A stretch of DNA of 64,000 bases from contig NZ_QXMH01000001.1 of NCBI RefSeq assembly GCF_003568665.1, positions 1,612,001 through 1,676,000 on the forward strand. The letters are read 5' to 3'. The notes under the pieces were generated by a model. The model was given only the letters and a program-made list of their open reading frames with translations. It was not told where the DNA came from and searched no databases. Both the position numbers and the translations under genes were made by a program. This DNA comes from Chitinophaga alhagiae. Its GTDB lineage: Bacteria > Bacteroidota > Bacteroidia > Chitinophagales > Chitinophagaceae. This document shows, piece by piece, positions 17,199-27,038 of this stretch (its first letter is position 1; each line of letters starts with the position of its first letter).

Positions 17199-18701
17199 AT
17201 GAGGCAGCGTTTTATCTCCATATGGTTTAGGCATCTTACAACAGACTGGTGCATACGGCGGCAGCCGGTGCTGCGCAATGCGGCCTTTGTGCTGAGCGCG
17301 CCTGATCACGGCCGGCTGATGGTCACGGCCGCCAATGCAGCAGCCCGGCAGCAGGGAATAGATGCGGGCATGACGGTGGCCGATGCCCGAGCGCTTGTTC
17401 CGCACCTGCAGGTGCTGGATGATCAGCCGGGCCTGCCCGTCAGGTTATTGACCGCATTGGGAGAATGGTGCATCCGCTTCACCCCCCTGACCGCCATAGA
17501 CCCTCCTGACGGGCTCATCCTGAACGTGAGCGGTTGCGCGCACCTATGGGGTGGTGAAGAACCCTACCTGACAGATATTGTTACCCGCCTGAAAAATACC
17601 GGCTACGAAGTACGCGCCGCCATGGCAGATACGATGGGCGCAGCCTGGGCCATAGCCCGCTTTGGCAAGTTCTCCCCCATTATTGCTCCCGGAGAACAGT
17701 TCGCTGCCCTGCTGCCCCTTCCTCCCGCCGCCCTGCGCCTGGAGCCCGCAGCCATAGAGCGCCTGCACAAACTGGGGCTGCACCAGGTACGCGGTTTCAT
17801 TGGCCTGCAACGCTCCGCCTTACGGCGGCGCTTCGGTGCAGGCCTGCTGCAGCGGCTGGATCAGGCGTTGGGCCTGGAGAGAGAGGCATTCCTGCCATTG
17901 CAGCCCGTTGAGCCGTACCAGGAAAGGCTGCCATGCCTGGAACCAATTGTAACCGGCACAGGTATTGAAATTGCCCTCCAAAAATTGTTGGAAACCCTCT
18001 GCGCCCGTCTCCGGAAAGAAGAAAAAGGCCTGCGAACGGCCGTGCTGGAAGGACACCGTGTAGACGGGAAAATTGAACAGGTGGAGATAGGCACCAACCG
18101 CCCGTCTCACAATGCAGGCCACTTGTTCAAATTGTTCGAACTGAAGGTGCCCTCCATGGAACCGGCGCTGGGCATTGAGCTTTTTGTGCTGCACGCCACC
18201 CGTACAGAAGCAGCGCCCTCCCGCCAGGATGCTTTCTGGAACAGGAGCGGCGCGCTGGAAGATGTGAACATAGCAGAACTGCTGGACCGCCTGACGGGTA
18301 AAATGGGGCCGGGCATTGTACATCGTTATTTACCTGCCGAACACTACTGGCCGGAACGCTCCATGAAGCCGGCTGCAGATCTGCAGGAAAAAAACACGGC
18401 CGCCTGGCCTGCCAACAGGCCCCGCCCTATCCGAATGCTGCCGCGGCCGGAGCCCATCACCGTTACAGCCCCCATACCGGATTACCCGCCCATGCTGTTC
18501 CGTTACAAAGGGAAACTGCATACCATCAAAAAAGCCGATGGGCCTGAGCGGATTGAACGGGAATGGTGGCTGGAAGGCGGTGAGCACCGGGACTATTACT
18601 GCGTGGAAGATGAAGAAGGCCGCAGGTACTGGCTTTTCAGATCTGGCCACTATGACGTGAACAAACCACGCAACTGGTTTATCCATGGCTTTTTTGCGTA
18701 A
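17199..18701 (+). CDS. imuB: ImuB-like Y-family DNA polymerase homologue, probably catalytically dead
   Basis: A 500-residue Y-family relative that acts as the hub of the ImuA-ImuB-DnaE2 mutasome. The start ATG at 17199 gives MRQRFISIWFRHLTTDWCIRR; at this place an active DinB/UmuC enzyme has YIDMDCFFASVE, so the first catalytic aspartate is absent, as is typical of ImuB. The palm/fingers region (VLSAPDHGRLMVTAANAAARQQGI), a thumb HhH region (LHKLGLHQVRGFIGLQRSALRRRFGAGLLQRLDQALG) and a little-finger part follow. The C-terminus carries the ImuB-specific tail with VNKPRNWFIHGFFA. It lies between imuA and dnaE2. Confidence 0.88.
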   Translation: MRQRFISIWFRHLTTDWCIRRQPVLRNAAFVLSAPDHGRLMVTAANAAARQQGIDAGMTVADARALVPHLQVLDDQPGLPVRLLTALGEWCIRFTPLTAIDPPDGLILNVSGCAHLWGGEEPYLTDIVTRLKNTGYEVRAAMADTMGAAWAIARFGKFSPIIAPGEQFAALLPLPPAALRLEPAAIERLHKLGLHQVRGFIGLQRSALRRRFGAGLLQRLDQALGLEREAFLPLQPVEPYQERLPCLEPIVTGTGIEIALQKLLETLCARLRKEEKGLRTAVLEGHRVDGKIEQVEIGTNRPSHNAGHLFKLFELKVPSMEPALGIELFVLHATRTEAAPSRQDAFWNRSGALEDVNIAELLDRLTGKMGPGIVHRYLPAEHYWPERSMKPAADLQEKNTAAWPANRPRPIRMLPRPEPITVTAPIPDYPPMLFRYKGKLHTIKKADGPERIEREWWLEGGEHRDYYCVEDEEGRRYWLFRSGHYDVNKPRNWFIHGFFA

Positions 18702-18716
18702 AAGAACAGGGAAAGT

Positions 18717-21700
18717 ATGCGCTACACAGAATTACAGGTAACCTCCAATTTCAGTTTTCTACGGGGCGCCTCGCACCCGGAAGAGCTGGTAGAACAGGCC
18801 GCCGGTTATGGATATACTGAAATTGCCATCACAGACCGCAATACACTGGCCGGCATTGTGCGTGGCCATGTGGCTGCTAAAAAGAACGGGATACGCTTCA
18901 TTCCCGGCTGCAGGCTGGACCTGCAAGACGGGCCCAGCCTGCTCGCCTATCCTACTGACAAAGACGCTTACAGCCGGCTGTCTAACCTGCTCACCACAGG
19001 CAACCTGCGGGCAGAAAAAGGAGACTGCCACCTGTATAAAGCAGATGTATACCAGCATGCGCAGGGCATGCGGTTCATTGCCCTGCCGCCACCGGCACTG
19101 GATGAAACATTTAATTTCACCCCGTCATTTGTGGAAGCCTTGCAGGAATACCGGGAAGCCCTCGGCCGGCAACTCTACCTGTCTGCTACCCGCTCCTACC
19201 AGGGAGACGATCTGAAAAAACTATACCGCCTCTCACAACTGTCCGGCCAATTCAACATTCCGCTGGCAGCCACCAATGATGTACACTACCACCATCCCCT
19301 CCGCCGCGAGCTGCAGGACGTGGTTACCTGCGTACGGGAAAAATGCACCATTTATACCGCGGGCTTCCGGCTGCATCAAAATAGTGAGCGGTACCTGAAA
19401 CCCGCAGATGAAATGCACCGTCTTTTCCGCCAATATCCTGACGCCATACGCCATGCCTGCGAAATTGCCGACGCCTGCCGGTTTTCGCTAGACAGTTTGA
19501 AATATGTTTATCCGGAAGAGATCACCCATGATGGGCGCAGCCCGCAGGAAGAACTGGTATTTCTCACCTGGCAGGGAGCGCGTGAACGGTTTGGCGATGC
19601 CATTTCTCCTAAAATCACCGGCATCATTCATCACGAGCTGAAATTTATCAGGGAGACGGATTACGCCGCCTATTTTTTAACCGTGCATGACATTGTAAGG
19701 TATGCGCGAAGTCAAAATATCCTCTGCCAGGGGCGGGGTTCAGCGGCCAATTCCATTGTATGTTATTGCCTCGGCATTACCTCCGTTAGCCCGGAAAAAA
19801 TTGACCTGCTGTTTGAACGCTTCCTTTCTTCCGCCCGTAACGAACCGCCGGACATTGATGTGGATTTTGAGCACGAGCGGCGTGAAGAAGTGATACAATA
19901 CATCTATAACAAATATGGCCGTGACCGGGCCGCCATTGTGGCTACCGTTACCCAGCAGCGGCAGAAAGGCGCCATCCGTGATGTAGGAAAGGCCATGGGC
20001 CTGTCTGTAGATACCATCAACCGCCTTTCCGCATCCATCTGGGAGTTCACTCCGGAGTGGTTTGAAGAAGACCGCCTCACGGAACAAGGGCTCAACCCCG
20101 GAGACCCGCACCTGCGCAAGGTATTGCAACTCACGGAACAGTTCATGGGTTTTCCCCGCCAGCTGGGGCAACATACCGGCGGTTTTGTGATCACACAGGG
20201 CAAACTGTCTGACCTGTGCCCCATTCTGAATGCACGGATGGAAGACAGAACTTGTATTGAATGGAATAAAGATGACATTGATGCCCTCGGTTTGCTTAAA
20301 ATAGATGTGCTGGCATTGGGCATGCTTACCTGCATCCGCAAGGCCTTCGACCTTTTGGAAACACATCATGGCAAATCTTATACGCTGGCCAACATTCCGG
20401 AAGATGATAAGAAAGTGTATGAAATGATCAGCCATGCAGACACCATTGGCGTATTCCAGATAGAAAGCCGGGCACAGCAGTCCATGCTACCCAGGCTGAG
20501 GCCGAAAAATTTTTACGACCTGGTGATAGAAGTGGCCATTGTTCGGCCAGGGCCTATCCAGGGGGATATGGTGCATCCTTACCTCCGCCGCCGCAATGGG
20601 GAGGAGGACGTAGAATATCCTTCAGAAAAGCTGGAAAATATTCTTAAGAAAACATTGGGCGTACCCCTGTTCCAGGAGCAAGCCATGAAAATTGCCATAG
20701 ACGCCGCTGATTTTACGCCAACCGAAGCAGATGAACTGCGCCGCAGCATGGCCACTTTCAAAGCGCCCGGGCAGGTAACCAAATTCGAAACAAAGCTGGT
20801 AGAAGGTATGGTGAAAAACGGCTACGAACGTGAATTTGCCAAGCGCGTATTCCGCCAGCTGGAAGGCTTTGGCAGCTATGGCTTCCCTGAAAGCCACGCC
20901 GCCAGTTTCGCGTTGCTGGTCTACGTTTCCTCCTACATCAAGTATCACTATCCGGAGGTTTTTGCCTGTGCCCTGCTGAATAGCATGCCTATGGGCTTTT
21001 ACCAACCCGCCCAGATTGTGATAGATGCTAAAAAACATGGCGTGGAGGTGCGGCCTGTAGATATCAACCATTCTTCCTGGGATAATACACTGGAAGAAGC
21101 CGCCGGACAATACCGCGCCCTCCGCCTCGGTTTGAGGCAGGTAAAAGGGTTGAAGGAAGAGGATATGCAAACACTTCTTTCCGCAAGGGGCGCCGGCTAC
21201 ACCAGCATACCCGCCCTGCGCAATGCCGGCGTGCTGCATATTGCCCTGGAAAAACTTGCCGATGCCGATGCATTCAGGTCTGTAGGCCTTGACCGCCGCC
21301 GCGCCCTCTGGGAAGTATCCGCCCTGCATGACAGGCCCACCGGCATATACACCGGCCAGGCCACCCCGGAAACGCCGGCGCAGCTTCCCGAAATGCGGGA
21401 ATCGGAACATGTGGTGCAGGATTACGCCGCCACATCCCTGTCTTTAAAAGCCCACCCCGTGAGTTTTATCCGGGAAAAACTCCGCCTGCTGCATATCCTT
21501 TCCACAGATGAACTGAGCGCTCTGGCAGACGGCGCGCCGGTAAAAGTGGCCGGGCTGGTACTGGTGCGGCAGCGGCCCGGTACCGCCTCCGGCATCTGTT
21601 TTATTACCATAGAAGATGAAACCGGCTGCAGCAACCTCGTGGTTTTCAAAAACCTGTTTGCGCAATACCGCAGGGAGATCCTTCAGTCAAAACTATTGAT

Positions 21701-21860
21701 GGTGGAAGGAAAGCTCCAGCGGGAAGGGGAGGTGGTACACGTGGTTGTACAGCGGTGCTACAATTTGAACAAGCTGCTATTGCATCTTACAGCGGCAGAT
21801 GAAAAACCGGCAGACAGCGGCCAAACCAGGATTTTCCCGGAAGGGAGGAACTTCCGTTAA
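18717..21860 (+). CDS. dnaE2: Error-prone DNA polymerase III alpha-type subunit DnaE2
   Basis: Replicative-type C-family polymerase of 1047 residues used for translesion synthesis. N-terminal PHP domain (YTELQVTSNFSFLRGASHPEELVEQA, then YTEIAITDRNTLAGIVRGH), palm with catalytic aspartates in PPDIDVDFEHERREEV (Asp381 and Asp383), helix-hairpin-helix region and a C-terminal OB fold (VKVAGLVLVRQRPGTASGICFITIEDETGCSNLVVF). Its shorter length, compared with about 1150 or more for DnaE1, and the position after imuA and imuB identify DnaE2. Only 15 bases separate it from imuB. Expected to be induced by DNA damage from the palindromic promoter region ahead of imuA. Confidence 0.95.
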   Translation: MRYTELQVTSNFSFLRGASHPEELVEQAAGYGYTEIAITDRNTLAGIVRGHVAAKKNGIRFIPGCRLDLQDGPSLLAYPTDKDAYSRLSNLLTTGNLRAEKGDCHLYKADVYQHAQGMRFIALPPPALDETFNFTPSFVEALQEYREALGRQLYLSATRSYQGDDLKKLYRLSQLSGQFNIPLAATNDVHYHHPLRRELQDVVTCVREKCTIYTAGFRLHQNSERYLKPADEMHRLFRQYPDAIRHACEIADACRFSLDSLKYVYPEEITHDGRSPQEELVFLTWQGARERFGDAISPKITGIIHHELKFIRETDYAAYFLTVHDIVRYARSQNILCQGRGSAANSIVCYCLGITSVSPEKIDLLFERFLSSARNEPPDIDVDFEHERREEVIQYIYNKYGRDRAAIVATVTQQRQKGAIRDVGKAMGLSVDTINRLSASIWEFTPEWFEEDRLTEQGLNPGDPHLRKVLQLTEQFMGFPRQLGQHTGGFVITQGKLSDLCPILNARMEDRTCIEWNKDDIDALGLLKIDVLALGMLTCIRKAFDLLETHHGKSYTLANIPEDDKKVYEMISHADTIGVFQIESRAQQSMLPRLRPKNFYDLVIEVAIVRPGPIQGDMVHPYLRRRNGEEDVEYPSEKLENILKKTLGVPLFQEQAMKIAIDAADFTPTEADELRRSMATFKAPGQVTKFETKLVEGMVKNGYEREFAKRVFRQLEGFGSYGFPESHAASFALLVYVSSYIKYHYPEVFACALLNSMPMGFYQPAQIVIDAKKHGVEVRPVDINHSSWDNTLEEAAGQYRALRLGLRQVKGLKEEDMQTLLSARGAGYTSIPALRNAGVLHIALEKLADADAFRSVGLDRRRALWEVSALHDRPTGIYTGQATPETPAQLPEMRESEHVVQDYAATSLSLKAHPVSFIREKLRLLHILSTDELSALADGAPVKVAGLVLVRQRPGTASGICFITIEDETGCSNLVVFKNLFAQYRREILQSKLLMVEGKLQREGEVVHVVVQRCYNLNKLLLHLTAADEKPADSGQTRIFPEGRNFR

Positions 21861-21877
21861 AGAATGACCGGTCACAT

Positions 21878-22831
21878 TTATTTCTTTACAAGCGATGCGC
21901 TGGTAAGAGAACGGAGAAAGTTCTCAAGGTCTTGCTTGTCCTGCTCAGACAGGCGCAGGGGAGCTGACAACAACGTGTCCCTGTTTACCGGGTCATGCAC
22001 TATTTTGTCCGGGTCATCATAATAATCAATTACCTCCCGCAAGGTCCTAAACATGCCATTGTGCATGTATGGGGCCGTCAATGCAATGTTCCGCAAAGGC
22101 CCGATCTTGAACATGCCCACGTCTGCCGGGTTTTTAGTAATGGCTGCCCGGCCGCTGTCATGCAGTTGTTTTCCGTTAAACAACCCGATATTCCTGAATT
22201 CGGTGTTGCTGAAATCCGTTCCGAAGTGGCATTTAACACATTTGGCGCTGCCATTGAACAACTCAAATCCCCTTTTAACTGATTCGCTTACGGCAGATTC
22301 ATTTTCATTTGTTTTCCATTCGTCAAACGGAGAATCGTTTGTTTCCATAGAACGCTGAAATGCCGCCAGCGCCTTGCCCAGGCTTTGGGCTGAAGGTCTT
22401 TCTCCAAATATTCTTTGAAATGCCTCCTTGTAAAATTCGTTTCGCTGCAAGCGCTGTACTGCGCTGTCTACCGGCAGGTTCATCTCCAAAGGATTGGTGA
22501 TGGGGAACAGCGCCTGTAGTTCCAGTGTTGGCGCCCTGCCATCCCAGAAAAAGAAAGCCGCGGAATTGAGGTTCATGGCTGATGGCGTATTTCGCGCACC
22601 CTTTCTTCCAAATACGCCCGGGCTTACTGCGCTGGAGTCTGCAAATGCAAATTCCGGTTTGTGGCAACTGGCACAACTGATCTTTTTATTGGACGATAAA
22701 ATGGTATCAAAAAATAATCGCCTGCCCAGGGTAATATCATCCCCCGGCAATTCATCAGCATTACCGCAGAAGTAATTGGGTAACATTACTGTACTGGCTA
22801 TCAGTAATATGACGATGAAATAAATTCTCAT
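21878..22831 (-). CDS. Di-heme cytochrome c peroxidase / MauG-family protein
   Basis: Exported c-type cytochrome of 317 residues with a signal peptide (MRIYFIVILLIASTVMLPNYFC). Two heme motifs: CASCH (53-57) and CVKCH (198-202). Between them are family landmarks RGARNTPSAMNLNSAAFFFWDGRA and GKALAAFQRSM; after the second heme APYMHNGMFRTLREVIDYY, which supplies a methionine candidate ligand. The family reduces H2O2 in the periplasm or oxidises a partner protein. It shares orientation with the two small lipoproteins upstream, spaced by about 24 bases, so a three-gene operon is likely. Confidence 0.9.
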   Translation of the reverse strand: MRIYFIVILLIASTVMLPNYFCGNADELPGDDITLGRRLFFDTILSSNKKISCASCHKPEFAFADSSAVSPGVFGRKGARNTPSAMNLNSAAFFFWDGRAPTLELQALFPITNPLEMNLPVDSAVQRLQRNEFYKEAFQRIFGERPSAQSLGKALAAFQRSMETNDSPFDEWKTNENESAVSESVKRGFELFNGSAKCVKCHFGTDFSNTEFRNIGLFNGKQLHDSGRAAITKNPADVGMFKIGPLRNIALTAPYMHNGMFRTLREVIDYYDDPDKIVHDPVNRDTLLSAPLRLSEQDKQDLENFLRSLTSASLVKK

Positions 22832-22855
22832 GATACGTCATTTAACCTGCAATGA

Positions 22856-23230
22856 TCAGCCTTTCCTTATCCGATGCAGCACCGTGCCGTCCATATCGAA
22901 GCGCCGGGGCCGGCAACTGTCATCGATCACTTTGAAACGAATGGAATCGCCACCCAGAAAATCAACTTTATAAGTACCATAATACTCGCCGTTGCCGCCG
23001 CAAATAGGGTCATAGGCTTTTAACGTATCACTTCTGAACGTTGACTTTCCGCTGCTGAATAACTTTCCATCTATATAAAAGTCATGCGTTCCGTTACTAT
23101 GAAAACGTGCCTCTGCCATAGGGCCGCTGTTGAACTTTACGCGCCATTTGCCGTAAATACTGTGTTCCATGTGGTTTTGCCGGCAGGAAGAAAATATCAC
23201 TCCAGCAAGCAAGCATAAAATGAGTTTCAT
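22856..23230 (-). CDS. Small lipoprotein, paralogue of the next gene
   Basis: A 124-residue predicted lipoprotein (lipobox GVIFSSC, cysteine 16). The mature part has the repeated small beta pattern SIYGKWRVKF ... ARFHSNGTHDFYIDGKLFSSGKSTFRSDTLKAYDPICGGNGEYYGTYKV..DSIRFKVIDDSC. It resembles lipocalin-like or DUF-type small lipoproteins that begin with GxW. Function unknown. It lies between the peroxidase gene and its paralogue at 23253-23636, all on the minus strand with gaps of 22-24 bases. Confidence 0.75.
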   Translation of the reverse strand: MKLILCLLAGVIFSSCRQNHMEHSIYGKWRVKFNSGPMAEARFHSNGTHDFYIDGKLFSSGKSTFRSDTLKAYDPICGGNGEYYGTYKVDFLGGDSIRFKVIDDSCRPRRFDMDGTVLHRIRKG

Positions 23231-23252
23231 AAAAAATGTCTGATGTATGATG

Positions 23253-23636
23253 TTATTGTTTCACCCTTTTCATGGCCATGCCGCTGGAGCCATGCACCCT
23301 TTCCTGGCAGGTATCCTGCAGTGCATTAAAGCTGACGGAATCTTTGTAATAGGTCAGCTTGTATAAACCTTCGTAGTCCATATCGCAATTACCGTCCCTG
23401 AAGTAAATGGAATCACCCACCGTACGGTACTTGCCGCTCACTATCAGTTTGCCGTCAATAAAAGCATCGTACGTGCCATTATCTTTAAAGCGGCCGATCA
23501 CCACATATGGCTTTTCTTTGTAAGATAAATGGGCGTCCCATTCGCCCACGATGTTATGTTCGGGTTGCTTTTCCGGCGCGTTGTTACAAGCGCTGAAAAT
23601 GATGGTTGCGGTCAATAGTGTACTCAATTGTTTCAT
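23253..23636 (-). CDS. Small lipoprotein, tandem paralogue
   Basis: A 127-residue predicted lipoprotein (lipobox ATIIFSAC). It aligns along its length with the preceding gene: NIVGEWDAHL / SIYGKWRVKF, RFKDNGTYDAFIDGKLIVSGKYRTVGDSIYF / RFHSNGTHDFYIDGKLFSSGKSTFRSDTLKA, then YEGLYKLTYYKDSVSFNALQDTCQER / YYGTYKVDFLGGDSIRFKVIDDSCRPR. The conserved cysteines in DGNCD and DTCQER could form a disulfide. Function unknown; first gene of the likely operon with the di-heme peroxidase. Confidence 0.75.
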   Translation of the reverse strand: MKQLSTLLTATIIFSACNNAPEKQPEHNIVGEWDAHLSYKEKPYVVIGRFKDNGTYDAFIDGKLIVSGKYRTVGDSIYFRDGNCDMDYEGLYKLTYYKDSVSFNALQDTCQERVHGSSGMAMKRVKQ

Positions 23637-23791
23637 AACTGCTCTTTAATTCTCAAAGCTATGTTCTCCCATAAAAAAAGGCATTTGCCCGTGTTGCAAA
23701 TACCCTTGAATATGTTGTATCCCAAATTGTTGGTTTACAATCATTTGGAATTGTTGCAGCTACATTTGTTTTTGTTGCATAAGCGCGTTTG

Positions 23792-26785
23792 TCAGGAAAC
23801 CGCCCCGCGTTCGGGCACCGCGCTGGGTGGGTAGCCAAAATGTTTTGAAAAGGCCGTGGAGAAGTTGGCGGGATTGGTATAGCCTACCTTGTAACATACT
23901 TCGGCTACAGTGGCAGCATGTTGCTGCAGCAGGTCATGCGCGCGCTGCATACGGATGGTACGGATCAGTTCACCGGGGCTTTGGTCTGTCAGGTCTTTCA
24001 ATTTTCTATGCAATTGCGTGCGGCTCAAGCCAATTTTCCGCCCCAGGAAATCGGTGCTCAACTGGTCATTGTCCAGTTCGCTTTCTATAGCCGCATGTAC
24101 CCTTTCAAGGAATTTCCTTTCCATGGAAGGCAGTTCTTCCGTAACCGTGATCCAGTTATTGCCCTTGCTGTACTTTTTGCGTAATTGCTGCCGTGTCCGG
24201 ATCAGGTTCTCTATCAATGCCAGCAGCTCTTCTCTATCAAAAGGCTTGGCAAGATAGGCATCTGCGCCGGTTTCGATCCCTTTGATCCGGCTGTCCCGGT
24301 CTGTTTTGGCAGTTAGCATGATCACAGGGATATGGCTGGTGCGCTCATCCGTCTTTAAAGCGGCACAAAGCTCGTAGCCGTTTTTCTGCGGCATCATCAG
24401 GTCGGTGATCACCAGTGTGGGAATGGTCTCAGATGCCATTTTGATGGCATCTTCCCCGTCTTTTGCAGCAAGCACGGTATAATATGCTGACAATGACAGC
24501 GCAATAAACTGCCTTAGCTGCTCATTGTCTTCCACTACCAGTATAGTGGTGGCGTCAGGCTCCGTTTGCGGCACTGTCTCTTCTTCCTGCACATACCCGG
24601 GCGTACCCTCATTGTGCGGGGTTTTCGCTATTGCATCATTTGTTGCCTTCTCTGCCGCTTCTTGATAGGGCAACCTTAAAGTAAATGTTGTTCCTGCATG
24701 CAAGGCGCTGGTTACAGCAACGGAGCCTCCCAACAACTCTGACAGTTCCTTGCACAGGGCCAGGCCAATGCCGGCGCCTTCCCTGGACCTTGTGTCTGTA
24801 GCGTCTGCCTGGTAAAAACGGTCAAATACATAGGGCAGCTTCTCCGGCGCAATGCCGATCCCATTATCCTGCACGTTTATTTCAAACTGGTGGCCGGACT
24901 TTTTTGCAAAAGAAACAGTAATGATCCCTTCGTCCGTAACAAACTTAAAGGCATTCGAGATCAGGTTCTGCAGTATTTTCTCCAGTTTATCCGCGTCTGC
25001 ACTGATCCACAGCACCGGGGTATCTGTATGAAACGAAAGCCGCACCCGCCACTGTTCTGCCAGGGAACTGAATTGCTGCACATGGAGGCGCAACCACCGC
25101 ACTACGTCCAGGGCCTCATTTCTGATCTCCATCTGCCCGCTTTCCAGCCGGCTAAGGTCCAGCAGCTGGTTAATTAATTGCAGTAACCGTTCGCTGTTTT
25201 GCAAAATGAATCCCGCATATTGCCGGCCGGCATCTGTATCTGCCTGGCGCAACAATTCCTTTGCGGGGTTGGTGATGAGGGTAAGCGGCGTTCTGAACTC
25301 GTGGGTAAGGTTTACAAAGAAGCGAGATTTGACCATGTCCATTTCCTTCAGCTGCTCTGCCTGTTGCCTTACCTGGGCTGTACGCTCCTGCACGGTTTTT
25401 TCCAGCTGTTCAGCCTGTTCGGAAATGAGCCGGTTCTTTTCCTGCTCTTTTAACAGGTTTTCGGTGGATAGGCGTTCGTTCTCTTTTAATTGCGTGGCCA
25501 GTCTGCGGTTGGTGGCGGCTACCTCCAGGGCAATGTAAATGGAGAACAATACCGGCATTAACAGGTTTCCCCAGGCAAAAGCTATCATTACCTCTTTGAA
25601 AGTAAACCAGCCAAACTGATTTGACCCCACAAAGATCCCCATCAAATAGATCAATATCAACCCCGCAGCGATCAGCCATAGTTTTTGGTTCCCTTTTCTG
25701 ATCGCCTTTACGATGGAAATCATGGCATCCGTGTAAACAACCAGTACAAAAATGATCTGGTACCAGTTTGACAAGGCTGTTTTGAAGCGGTCATAATACA
25801 GGTCGTACCAGTCCACCCAAACCCAGATAGCCAGCGCCAGGGTGAGAGCGGCAATGGCCGCCACCCTCCAGCGGGGGATCTTTTCATATGCCGCGGCGTA
25901 CAGGAGCAATGCCCCGAAATTCAGGTGCAAAAGAACGAACCCAATAAAAAGTTTGATGAAGAACACCTGCAACCCCGGGTCTGTAGCCACCACCGTCTGA
26001 TACCTGGCATACAACCCAACGGCCACGGCGGCAACAAACAGCACATAGTACAGGTTTATCCTGTTTTTAGGGTAGAAAATGAACAACAGCAGGTGCAGGA
26101 GCGTAAGGATGCATGCCGCCGCCACGCTCATCAAAAGCTGGTCCATAAAACGTTGCGACGATTTTTGCGCAGCGTTCATCTGGTGCAGATCCTGTATATA
26201 CGCGTTGAAACCCGTAAAATCCGGAAAGAAATTGCCATAGTGGCTGTAGCGGATAGCGAGCAAATGCGGCAGGGTATCCGTAATTGCAAGCGGTATGGTG
26301 AGATAGGGGTTCCGGGCGGACCGCATCGTTTCCTTTGAATGCCCCAGCCGGCCCAGCGTCATAACCTTCTTCCCGTCAAAGTAGGTCTCAGACGCTGCAT
26401 CGTGGTTGATGTACAACCCCCATGTACCGGTAACCGCCGGGTCTGACTGCCTGATCCAGATCCTGAACCATCCAAAGCCCGTCCAGCCTTTGGGCGGATC
26501 TGCCCTTTTAAACTTCCCCGTGCCAAAGTTGGTACCGGCAATAACATCCCAATGACCATCCGGGTAGGCCGGGCTGGCCCAGGCCATGCTATCACCGGGG
26601 TGGAACTTCCACTGGCGGCCATCCAGCCATAGCGGTCTGGTAACGTTGCTGTCTGAAAGGATGACCGGGTTGTTTTGAGCAGATGCGCATACAAATAGAA
26701 AACAGCCAATGACCGTAATGGTCCAACAGCGTAACGTTGGTTGTATGGCGTAACCATTGCCTTTAAAACCGGGATTAAACATCAA
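23792..26785 (-). CDS. Hybrid two-component system protein: 7TM sensor, histidine kinase, receiver and AraC output
   Basis: A one-protein signalling system of 997 residues. Signal peptide (to about 36), extracytoplasmic beta-sandwich like the GH2 sugar-binding domain (about 50-170, PLWLDGRQWKF ... GFGWFRIWIRQ ... WGLYINHDAASETYFDGKKV), seven membrane helices (about 212-425), coiled coil (425-485), HisKA with His495 (FFVNLTHEFRTPLT), HATPase (N box LQNLISNAFKF, DNGIGIAPEK, GAGIGLAL), receiver with Asp795 (LVITDLMMP), and a C-terminal AraC HTH (about 900-990). This is the 7TMR-DISM hybrid type and not the typical periplasmic-propeller type of PUL regulators. It is divergent from the TPR lipoprotein gene. 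Confidence 0.93.
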   Translation of the reverse strand: MMFNPGFKGNGYAIQPTLRCWTITVIGCFLFVCASAQNNPVILSDSNVTRPLWLDGRQWKFHPGDSMAWASPAYPDGHWDVIAGTNFGTGKFKRADPPKGWTGFGWFRIWIRQSDPAVTGTWGLYINHDAASETYFDGKKVMTLGRLGHSKETMRSARNPYLTIPLAITDTLPHLLAIRYSHYGNFFPDFTGFNAYIQDLHQMNAAQKSSQRFMDQLLMSVAAACILTLLHLLLFIFYPKNRINLYYVLFVAAVAVGLYARYQTVVATDPGLQVFFIKLFIGFVLLHLNFGALLLYAAAYEKIPRWRVAAIAALTLALAIWVWVDWYDLYYDRFKTALSNWYQIIFVLVVYTDAMISIVKAIRKGNQKLWLIAAGLILIYLMGIFVGSNQFGWFTFKEVMIAFAWGNLLMPVLFSIYIALEVAATNRRLATQLKENERLSTENLLKEQEKNRLISEQAEQLEKTVQERTAQVRQQAEQLKEMDMVKSRFFVNLTHEFRTPLTLITNPAKELLRQADTDAGRQYAGFILQNSERLLQLINQLLDLSRLESGQMEIRNEALDVVRWLRLHVQQFSSLAEQWRVRLSFHTDTPVLWISADADKLEKILQNLISNAFKFVTDEGIITVSFAKKSGHQFEINVQDNGIGIAPEKLPYVFDRFYQADATDTRSREGAGIGLALCKELSELLGGSVAVTSALHAGTTFTLRLPYQEAAEKATNDAIAKTPHNEGTPGYVQEEETVPQTEPDATTILVVEDNEQLRQFIALSLSAYYTVLAAKDGEDAIKMASETIPTLVITDLMMPQKNGYELCAALKTDERTSHIPVIMLTAKTDRDSRIKGIETGADAYLAKPFDREELLALIENLIRTRQQLRKKYSKGNNWITVTEELPSMERKFLERVHAAIESELDNDQLSTDFLGRKIGLSRTQLHRKLKDLTDQSPGELIRTIRMQRAHDLLQQHAATVAEVCYKVGYTNPANFSTAFSKHFGYPPSAVPERGAVS

Positions 26786-26800
26786 AGCGGGGGATTGGTC

Positions 26801-26829
26801 GTAACTAAAGTTACGAAAGTTACCTTTGC
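26801..26829. promoter_or_regulatory. Repeated GTTAC boxes and a -7-like box between the hybrid kinase and TPR genes
   Basis: GTAAC-TAAA-GTTAC (26801-26814) is a 5-bp inverted repeat, followed by another AAAGTTAC (26815-26822 region) and TACCTTTG (26821-26828), a perfect TAnnTTTG -7 box for plus-strand transcription. The repeats lie 16-45 bases upstream of the kinase start and could be an autoregulatory AraC-domain site. The following 26830-27038 shows no gene. Confidence 0.35.
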
Positions 26830-27038
26830 GTCCATGCTTTTTTACCTATACCCGTGCCCGTGTGGCCCGGTGCGGCCGGAATTGCACACCGGCTTTAATT
26901 AATTTGCTTATATGATGCTTTTTCCTTAATTTAAAATGTTAGCTCCAACATCATGGTCATTGAAGTAGAACCCCATTCCATCGCTCGTTGGTGAATGCTT
27001 GGGCTAACCCCATTGGTAAAATCTAAAATCGTTGTTTT

